In this document: positions 5,524 through 10,407 of the stretch, piece by piece
How the letters are laid out: the number at the start of each line of letters is the position of its first letter
How positions within the stretch are numbered: position 1 is the first letter of the stretch
Assembly (NCBI GenBank): GCA_027065245.1
Contig: JAMOOS010000188.1
Location: forward strand, 1 to 10,407
DNA length: 10,407 nt
Reading direction: 5' to 3'
Origin: Desulfuromonadaceae bacterium
GTDB taxonomy: Bacteria; Desulfobacterota; Desulfuromonadia; Desulfuromonadales; Desulfuromonadaceae
The notes under the pieces: generated by a model
What the model was told of the DNA's origin: nothing
Seen by the model: the letters and a program-made list of their open reading frames with translations, nothing else
The model's database searches: none
Program-made: the position numbers and the translations under genes

Positions 5524-8037
5524 TCAATCGTCGTATTGTTGCGGCGTATCTGCCAGTTTAATGGCCACCTTGCGGATGCGCAGGGTGCGTGCCTGTTCGG
5601 CGCTTATCTGCAGCAGATGGGCAGCAATGGCCACCGGGCTGCCTTTACGCAGGGTCATGATAAGGGTTTGATGTTCCAGTTGCAACGTTTCAACATCGCC
5701 GCGCAAATCGATGGTAGATATTTTGCCCCCTTTATCGCGGCGGTATTCCACCTGCGCTGCCGCCATAAACGCGGTGACGCGCTGTTGGAGCGCCGCCACG
5801 TCAAAACCCGCCAGTGGCACGCGGTAGTCGCTGGCGACAATGCTGGCTCCCGGCGATGGCGTGCGCCAATGTACCAGCTCGGCACTGGCAACGGAAAAAC
5901 CGCGTGGCAACTCGGCACGCAGCCGCTTGAGGGTTGTGTCGGTGTCCACTGCGGCAAACAGCTCCACATCCACCAATTCCGCCACGCTTTCTACCCCGGT
6001 GGGCAGAGCGTCGGGAAACGAGGTGCGCGCCTGCGGGTGATAACCCTGAGAAAAACGTACCGGCAATTGCAGGCGGCGCAGGGCGCGTTGAACGATGGTC
6101 ATAAATTCCAGGTGGCTGATAAAGCGGGCGTTGTCCACCTTATGCAGGATAAGGCGCAGTTTGTAGCGCTTTTCACCCTGGCGCGGCGCGGGCGTAACGT
6201 GCGGCAGACACGGGTTTGCGTCGGCATAGCGCATCTTTATCTGCTTAAAATCACATACGCCGCAGCCGCTGCACTGGCCGTGGCGACAGTCGGGGGTGTA
6301 GTGTTCCGCCATGGCGTTATCGCGCTCGCGGCGCAGAAATTCGCTGCTGACACCGCCGTCGATGTGCTGCCATGGCAGAACTTCGTTGTCGTCACGGGCG
6401 CGCAGATAATCTTCTATGCGCAGGCCGCACTCGCTCATGGCGCGGCGCCAGTGGTCAAAATTAAAGTGTTCGCGCCAGCCGTCAAAACGGCAGCCGAGCT
6501 GGTGGGCGTGCAGCAGCACTCGACCGAGACGGCGGTCGCCGCGGGCGAATACCCCCTCCATTATCGACAACGGCGCCTCGTGCCACTTAAGGCGTAGTTT
6601 TTTCCGTTTCAGCTCGTTACGCAGATAACCCTGCCTGGCCAGGGTTTCTTCCAGCCCCATCTGTGCCTGCCACTGAAACGGCGTGTGCGGCTTGGGTACA
6701 AAAGTGGAGACCGACACATTGACATCGCCGCCGCCTTCAGTGCCTTTGGCGCTGCGCTTCACCTGACGCGCCAGCTCCACAATGCCGTCGAGGTCGGCGG
6801 CGGTTTCTGTGGGCAGGCCGATCATGAAGTACAACTTTATCAGGCGCCAGCCCAGGGTGTAGATGGTGCGGCTGGTGGTAAGCAGATCTTCGGCGCTGAT
6901 CCCCTTGTTGATTACGTTGCGCAGCCGTTCGCTGCCGGCTTCCGGCGCTAGGGTAAACCCGGTTTTGCGCACCTTGCGGATTTCGTCGATGAGCTTGTCG
7001 GTGAGGGAGCCGATGCGCAGACTCGGCAGCGACAGTGCCACCCGTTCGTTGGCGTAGCGCTCCATCAGATGGGTAAGCAGTGGTTCGATGGCGCTGTAAT
7101 CACCGCTGGACAGAGACAGCAGCGATACTTCGTCGTAGCCGCTGTTACGCAGGGCGGTGTCGATGATGGCGGCAATGGTGTCGGCGTTGCGTTCGCGTAC
7201 CGGCCGGTAGATGTACCCGGCCTGGCAGAACCGGCAGCCGCGCGTGCAGCCGCGGGCAATCTCCATGGCCACGCGGTCGTGCACGGTGTTCATCAACGGT
7301 ACCAGCGGTCTGGTGGGGTAGGGCGCGCTATCCAGATCGGCGATAAAGCGGCGGCGCACGCTGGTGTAATCGGTGCGACGCGGCACAATGGCGCTGATGC
7401 GGCCGTCACTGTGGTAATCGATGGAAAACAGATGCGGCAGGTAGACGCCGTCGATCTGGCGCAGCCGTTCCAGTAGCGCAGCGCGATCATCGCCGGCGGC
7501 TTTGGCGGCGCGCACCGCAGCGCACAGCTCCGGCACCACCTCTTCGCCGTCACCGATGACGGCGCAGTCGAAAAAATCGCTCAACGGTTCCGGATTAAAG
7601 GCGCACGGCCCGCCGACGATAACCAGTGGATGACGCGCGTCTCGTTCGCACCGTTGCAGGGGAATCCCGCCCAATTCCAGCATGTTGAGAACATTGCTGT
7701 AGCACAGCTCGTACTGCAGGCTGAAGCCGACAATATCAAACTCAGCCAGGGCGGTGGCGCTTTCCAGCGATGTCAGCGGCGCATTGGCATCACGCAGATG
7801 CGCTTCCATGTCGGGCCATGGACAGTAGGCGCGTTCGGCCCACAGCCAGTCGATGCCGTTGAGAACGTGATATAAAATGGCCGAACCGATGTGGCTCATG
7901 CCGATTTCGTAAGTATCGGGAAACGCCAGGGCAAAGCGGATATCCACCGCCGCCGGATCTTTGTTTACACTGCCAGCCTCGCCGCCAAGATAGCGGGCGG
8001 GGCGGCTGGCGCGAAGCAGAGCGTTGCATAAATTCAT
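5524..8037 (-). CDS. Radical SAM protein (TIGR03960 type) fused to DUF2344 (TIGR03936 type) domain
   Basis: This 837-residue protein joins two families that are separate genes in many bacteria. Residues 1-215 form a B12-binding-like N-terminal region (MNLCNALLRASRPARYLGGE; FPDTYEIGMSHIG; VGGPCAFNPEPLSDF). The radical SAM core follows, with its 4Fe-4S motif C264-x3-C268-x2-C271 (GCTRGCRFCQAGY). A cysteine cluster C584-x4-C589-x2-C592-x2-C595 ends this half. From about 623 the DUF2344 domain begins (KRYKLRLILHKVDNARFISHLEFMTIVQRALRRL; RFSQGYHPQ). The reaction is not known; constant linkage to RNase G suggests RNA or ribosome modification, by inference. The ATG at 8037 has GGAAAG upstream and matches the family start. 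It is probably the first gene of an operon with rng and the activator. Confidence 0.93.
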   Translation of the reverse strand: MNLCNALLRASRPARYLGGEAGSVNKDPAAVDIRFALAFPDTYEIGMSHIGSAILYHVLNGIDWLWAERAYCPWPDMEAHLRDANAPLTSLESATALAEFDIVGFSLQYELCYSNVLNMLELGGIPLQRCERDARHPLVIVGGPCAFNPEPLSDFFDCAVIGDGEEVVPELCAAVRAAKAAGDDRAALLERLRQIDGVYLPHLFSIDYHSDGRISAIVPRRTDYTSVRRRFIADLDSAPYPTRPLVPLMNTVHDRVAMEIARGCTRGCRFCQAGYIYRPVRERNADTIAAIIDTALRNSGYDEVSLLSLSSGDYSAIEPLLTHLMERYANERVALSLPSLRIGSLTDKLIDEIRKVRKTGFTLAPEAGSERLRNVINKGISAEDLLTTSRTIYTLGWRLIKLYFMIGLPTETAADLDGIVELARQVKRSAKGTEGGGDVNVSVSTFVPKPHTPFQWQAQMGLEETLARQGYLRNELKRKKLRLKWHEAPLSIMEGVFARGDRRLGRVLLHAHQLGCRFDGWREHFNFDHWRRAMSECGLRIEDYLRARDDNEVLPWQHIDGGVSSEFLRRERDNAMAEHYTPDCRHGQCSGCGVCDFKQIKMRYADANPCLPHVTPAPRQGEKRYKLRLILHKVDNARFISHLEFMTIVQRALRRLQLPVRFSQGYHPQARTSFPDALPTGVESVAELVDVELFAAVDTDTTLKRLRAELPRGFSVASAELVHWRTPSPGASIVASDYRVPLAGFDVAALQQRVTAFMAAAQVEYRRDKGGKISTIDLRGDVETLQLEHQTLIMTLRKGSPVAIAAHLLQISAEQARTLRIRKVAIKLADTPQQYDD

Positions 8038-8270
8038 CTATATTCTTTCCAGCCGAAGCATAATTGCGTTGGCGCACAATTTGATGCAGGATAAAGTAAA
8101 AAATGCAATTAAACAGAATAGCTCGCCGCACGAATGATTGGCAAGTAGATTTGTCGTGCTTCAAGGTGGAAATTATCGCCGGATTGCGCCATAATTGCCG
8201 CTGATGCCGTGGCGCTTTGCACCGGTCGACGGCGTTTTTGATAAATACACCACAGCAATACAGGGAGCTT
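8038..8270. promoter_or_regulatory. Divergent intergenic region with weak promoter candidates
   Basis: This 233-bp spacer separates the leftward radical SAM gene from the rightward PHP gene, so it should hold promoters for both. For the plus strand a plausible pair is TGGAAA (8167-8172) and CATAAT (8190-8195), 17 bases apart; a weaker one is TTGCAC (8217-8222) with GATAAA (8240-8245). For the minus strand no convincing -35/-10 pair was found. No terminator, riboswitch or small gene is recognised. Confidence 0.35.
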
Positions 8271-9011
8271 ATGGATACTTCAACAAATGCCACGCTGACA
8301 ACGCAGGTCGATCTGCATGTTCACACCATCTCGTCGGGTCACGCTTTTAGCACCGTGGAGGAGATTGCCCGCGCCGCCGCGGCGCGCGGCCTGGCCGGTA
8401 TCGCCATCACCGATCATGGTCCGGCGTTGCCGGGCGCGCCCCACCGTTACCACTTTATGGTGCAGCACAAGTTTCTGCCCGAATATCTGCACGGTGTGCG
8501 TATCTTCAGTGGCATTGAAGCCAATATCCGCAACGGCGGCAGCGTCGATCTGGACGATACTCATCTGGCGCGGCTGGATGTAGTGCTGGCCGGATTTCAT
8601 GCCGAGTGCGGTTACACCGGCGACAGCGTGGTCGTCAACACCGATACCGTGCTGGAGGTGATGGCCAACCCGCAGGTGAACATTATCTCCCATCCCGGTA
8701 ATCCGGAATTTCCCGTCGATTACCGCCGCCTGGTGGAGCAGGCGCTGGCCACCGGCACGGCGCTGGAGATCAACAGCTCGTCGTTTAGTAAAACCCGCCA
8801 CGGCAGCGCCGGTAACTGTATGGAGATCGCCCGTTTGTGCGCTGAACTGGGCGCGCCGGTGGCCATCGGCAGCGATGCCCATATCGCCTGTGCCGTTGGT
8901 GAACACGGCGAGGCACTGGCGGCGTTGGCTCAGGCCGGAGTTGCGCCGCAACAGGTGGTTAATCGCACCTTGGCGGCAACGTTGGCTTTTCTCGGCAAAA
9001 GCGAGGACTAG
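8271..9011 (+). CDS. PHP-domain phosphatase, YcdX type
   Basis: This 246-residue protein is a PHP-family metallohydrolase very close to E. coli YcdX (245 residues) in length and motifs. Predicted metal ligands are all present: H16 and H18 (DLHVHT), H24, H49 (TDHG), E83 (GIEANI), H110 (AGFH), H141 (SHPGNP), and D202 and H204 (GSDAH). YcdX binds three zinc ions and hydrolyses phosphate esters; the natural substrate is unsettled. Related sequences are often labelled histidinol phosphatase, but no histidine gene lies here. The frame is open upstream to a TTG at 8217, but the ATG at 8271 aligns with the family start and has AGGGAG, though only three bases before it. The aldolase gene begins three bases after the stop, so the two are probably one operon and may act on related sugar phosphates. 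Confidence 0.93.
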   Translation: MDTSTNATLTTQVDLHVHTISSGHAFSTVEEIARAAAARGLAGIAITDHGPALPGAPHRYHFMVQHKFLPEYLHGVRIFSGIEANIRNGGSVDLDDTHLARLDVVLAGFHAECGYTGDSVVVNTDTVLEVMANPQVNIISHPGNPEFPVDYRRLVEQALATGTALEINSSSFSKTRHGSAGNCMEIARLCAELGAPVAIGSDAHIACAVGEHGEALAALAQAGVAPQQVVNRTLAATLAFLGKSED

Positions 9012-9014
9012 ACG

Positions 9015-9656
9015 ATGCTCATGCAGCGGGAGCGGGAACAGGTTGTCGCCTACGGCAACAAAATGGTACAGGCCGGGCTGACCACCGGCAGCGGTGGCAA
9101 TCTGAGTGTGCTGGATCGTCGTCAGGGGCTGGTGGCCATCGGCCCCAGCGGTATCGACTACGCCCGGGTTCAGGCGGAAGATGTGGTAATTACCGATCTG
9201 GACGGCAGCGTGGTGGCGGGGCGCTGGAAACCTTCGAGCGAGTTGAGTTTTCATCTGGAATTGTACCGCCGCCGTGGCGACGTAAACGCCGTGGTTCATA
9301 CCCACTCGGTTTACGCTACCACCATGGCCTGCTTGCACTGGGAGATTCCGGCGGTGCACTATCTGGTGGCCTTTAGCGGCGATAAAGTGCCGCTGGCGCC
9401 CTACGCCACCTTCGGCTCACGCCAACTGGCCGACAACGTGGCCGCCACCATCGGCAACTACAACGCTGTGCTGCTGGCCAATCACGGCCTGGTGGCGGTC
9501 GGCGGCGATATGGCCGCCGCCTTCAATGTGGCTGAGGAGATCGAGCTGGTGGCACGCATCTACTACCAGTGCAAATGCATCGGCACGCCGGTACAGGTGG
9601 ATGATGCCGAGATGGCGCGGGTGGTGGAAAAGTTTGCCGATTACGGCCAGCAGTAG
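9015..9656 (+). CDS. Class II aldolase (FucA-like sugar-phosphate aldolase)
   Basis: This 213-residue protein aligns with E. coli L-fuculose-1-phosphate aldolase (215 residues) from end to end. Family landmarks are TGSGGNLSV at 24-32, GPSGIDYARV at 43-52, PSSELSFH at 73-80 with the catalytic E76, zinc ligands H95 and H97 (VVHTHS) and H157 (LANHGL), and APYATFGSRQL near 128-138. It should cleave or form a C-C bond in a ketose-1-phosphate, giving dihydroxyacetone phosphate and an aldehyde. No fucose genes are nearby; other class II members act on 5-methylthioribulose or 5-deoxyribulose phosphates in salvage pathways, so the substrate is open. The ATG has GAGGA seven bases upstream, spanning the stop of the PHP gene. 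A second ATG two codons later is less well spaced. It converges on higA with a 6-bp gap. Confidence 0.93.
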   Translation: MLMQREREQVVAYGNKMVQAGLTTGSGGNLSVLDRRQGLVAIGPSGIDYARVQAEDVVITDLDGSVVAGRWKPSSELSFHLELYRRRGDVNAVVHTHSVYATTMACLHWEIPAVHYLVAFSGDKVPLAPYATFGSRQLADNVAATIGNYNAVLLANHGLVAVGGDMAAAFNVAEEIELVARIYYQCKCIGTPVQVDDAEMARVVEKFADYGQQ

Positions 9657-9662
9657 GGGAAG

Positions 9663-9971
9663 TTACACGCTGTCGCCGTCAACGTGGGCAATTAGCGGTT
9701 GCAGATGGGCAATGTCCGCTGCTATGGGGCTGTTGAGTGCGTGCCACAGATCCCAATCCTGTTGCAGACCCAGCCAGAAATCGGCCGGCATCCCCAGTAC
9801 CATGGCCAGGCGCATGGCGGTATCCGGGGTTACGCTGCGGCGGCCCTTGATGATTTCATTCAAGCGCGGATACGATACCTCCATATGCCGGGCCAGTTGG
9901 GCCTGGGTAAGGCCGAGTGGTTTGATAAACTCCTCCAGTAACATCTCGCCGGGGTGGGTCGGCGGGCGCAT
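9663..9971 (-). CDS. higA: HigA-type antitoxin, XRE-family HTH
   Basis: From this ATG the protein has 102 residues and begins MRPPTHPGEMLLEEFIKPLG, the standard HigA N terminus. The helix-turn-helix follows (LTQAQLARHMEVSYPRLNEIIKGRR, about 20-44), then TPDTAMRLAMVLGMPADFWL and the LQQDWDLWHAL helix typical of the family. It should neutralise HigB and, with it, repress the operon. The frame is open to an ATG at 10028 (121 residues), but that would overlap higB by 41 bases and add a tail not usual in the family. The chosen ATG lies 16 bases after the higB stop with no clear Shine-Dalgarno sequence, so translation is probably coupled to higB. Start is uncertain; identity is firm. Confidence 0.92.
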   Translation of the reverse strand: MRPPTHPGEMLLEEFIKPLGLTQAQLARHMEVSYPRLNEIIKGRRSVTPDTAMRLAMVLGMPADFWLGLQQDWDLWHALNSPIAADIAHLQPLIAHVDGDSV

Positions 9972-9987
9972 AAGTGGTAAGCGGCGA

Positions 9988-10281
9988 TTAGTGGTAATCG
10001 GTGATTTCAACTTGTTCTGCACTGCCATTCTCCCATGTAAAACAGATGCGATACTGTTGGTTGATGCGGATGCTGTAATAATTTCGTTGCGCCCCTCTTA
10101 ACTGTTCCAGACGGTTGCCCGGCGGGATGTTCAGCTCGTTAACGTTATTGACGCGATTGATCTGATCCAGTTTTCTCCGCGCAATACTCCACAACTGTTG
10201 AGGACAGCATTGCCTGGCGGCGCGGGATGTCACACCGTTGAAAATATCTTCCGTCCCTTTTGTTTTGAAGTATTGTATCAT
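9988..10281 (-). CDS. higB: HigB-type toxin, RelE superfamily
   Basis: From the ATG at 10281 the protein has 97 residues and begins MIQYFKTKGTEDIFNG, in line with HigB (typically MIKSFKHKGL...). The family landmarks NIPPGNRLEQLRG, a central YYSIRINQQYRICFTW strand pair and the C-terminal EQVEITDYH are all present. HigB toxins cut mRNA on the ribosome and are held in check by HigA. An ATG three codons earlier (10290) would lie inside the predicted -10 box and is unlikely. No Shine-Dalgarno sequence precedes either ATG. The gene pair is by eye poorer in GC than its neighbours, as expected of mobile toxin-antitoxin modules. Gene order toxin then antitoxin is the normal HigBA order. Confidence 0.93.
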   Translation of the reverse strand: MIQYFKTKGTEDIFNGVTSRAARQCCPQQLWSIARRKLDQINRVNNVNELNIPPGNRLEQLRGAQRNYYSIRINQQYRICFTWENGSAEQVEITDYH

Positions 10282-10288
10282 GGCAGGC

Positions 10289-10315
10289 ATTATAATGGTA
10301 GGCGTTGTATGTCAA
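10289..10315 (-). promoter_or_regulatory. higBA promoter (TTGACA / TATAAT, 15-bp spacer)
   Basis: On the minus strand a consensus -35 box TTGACA (10315-10310) and consensus -10 box TATAAT (10294-10289) are separated by 15 bp, shorter than the usual 17. Only seven bases (GCCTGCC) lie between the -10 box and the higB ATG, so transcription would start at or one base before the ATG. The -35 box contains the TGA stop codon of the upstream FlhB-like gene. Confidence 0.7.
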
Positions 10316-10319
10316 CGCC
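10301..10319. promoter_or_regulatory. Probable HigA operator: GGCGTTG-N5-CAACGCC
   Basis: A perfect 7-bp inverted repeat with a 5-base spacer covers the -35 box and the following spacer of the higBA promoter. HigA proteins bind such dyads as dimers and block their own promoter, so this is the likely autoregulatory operator. One arm also overlaps the last codons of the FlhB-like gene. Confidence 0.7.
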
Positions 10320-10407
10320 GTTTGTTGTTGAGCCGGTAGACAAAGGCCAGCACCTCGGCTACCGCTTGGTACAGTTCCACCGGAATCTCGCTGCCGACGG
10401 GGATTTT
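10312..10407 (-). CDS. FlhB-like C-terminal-domain protein (EscU/YscU/HrcU family), 5' part outside window
   Basis: Only the last 31 residues and the stop are present. They read KIPVGSEIPVELYQAVAEVLAF followed by VYRLNNKRR, which matches the end of the FlhB/YscU/HrcU export-switch cytoplasmic domain (usually ...IPEELYQAVAEVLAFVYRLN). In FlhB this domain governs the switch of exported substrates in flagellar secretion. Many bacteria also carry a stand-alone protein of about 90-100 residues made of this domain only. Which form this is cannot be told. Its stop lies within the higBA -35 box. Confidence 0.85.
   Translation of the reverse strand, partial: KIPVGSEIPVELYQAVAEVLAFVYRLNNKRR

Noticed and set aside
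5362..6597. 411-codon plus-strand frame opposite the radical SAM gene
   Set aside because: Antisense shadow of a clear family member with intact motifs; no family resemblance seen.
8138..8154. Possible second sigma-54 promoter (TTGGCA...) ahead of the PHP gene
   Set aside because: Ten bases after GG the sequence is TG, not the required GC.
8216..8226. TTTGCACCGGT shared with the palindrome region at 2544-2554
   Set aside because: An 11-base match between two places in 10 kb is expected by chance, and the palindrome is not complete here.
8280..9359. 359-codon minus-strand frame opposite the PHP and aldolase genes
   Set aside because: Both plus-strand genes keep all catalytic residues; the antisense product looks like nothing known.
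9657..9662. Bidirectional terminator between the aldolase and higA genes
   Set aside because: Only six bases separate the stops and no hairpin with a T-run was found around them.
9972..10028. Upstream ATG for higA at 10028
   Set aside because: It overlaps higB and adds 19 residues outside the conserved HigA start; kept as an alternative because the chosen ATG lacks a clear Shine-Dalgarno sequence.
1..10407. CRISPR arrays, tRNAs, rRNAs, insertion sequences
   Set aside because: No regularly spaced repeats, cloverleaf sequence, rRNA-like segment or transposase was recognised by eye.

Overview
The window is a gene-dense, GC-rich stretch of bacterial chromosome. It suggests an anaerobic bacterium of the former Deltaproteobacteria (Desulfobacterota/Desulfuromonadota type). 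The clues are two MinD-type ATPases with ferredoxin inserts, two NifX/ORP-like proteins, a DUF5320 protein, a sigma-54 activator with a PAS domain, and a large radical SAM/DUF2344 fusion protein next to RNase G. This placement is inferred from gene content; no marker gene is present to confirm it.

From position 1 to 2385, on the minus strand, lies an 'orange protein' (ORP)-like operon. In transcription order it encodes a NifX-family protein with a cysteine-containing basic tail, a Gly/Arg-rich DUF5320 protein, a compact ORP/MTH1175-like NifX protein, and two MinD/ferredoxin ATPases. The last three genes are joined by 4-base stop/start overlaps (ATGA, then GTGA). The second ATPase runs off the left edge. 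The AT-richer 205-bp region at 2386-2590 carries a sigma-54 promoter with exact GG-N10-GC geometry, a near-identical tandem pair of upstream elements 40 bp apart, and two perfect 14-bp palindromes. The sigma-54 activator gene (2591-3964) lies directly upstream and is the obvious candidate regulator. The set resembles the sigma-54-controlled orp system described in Desulfovibrio vulgaris, but here activator and targets lie in one orientation rather than in divergent operons.

From 2591 to 8037, also on the minus strand, a probable three-gene operon runs radical SAM/DUF2344 fusion, RNase G (rng), activator. Only 1 base separates rng from the activator, so the activator is probably co-transcribed with RNA-metabolism genes.

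A 233-bp divergent spacer (8038-8270) leads to two plus-strand genes separated by 3 bases: a YcdX-type PHP phosphatase and a class II (FucA-like) aldolase. They converge, with a 6-bp gap and no visible terminator, on a minus-strand HigBA-type toxin-antitoxin pair. The toxin gene has no Shine-Dalgarno sequence. Its promoter, with a perfect inverted repeat over the -35 box, is nested in the end of a FlhB-like gene cut by the right edge, and predicts an essentially leaderless toxin transcript.

No tRNA, rRNA, CRISPR array, insertion sequence or intrinsic terminator was recognised.
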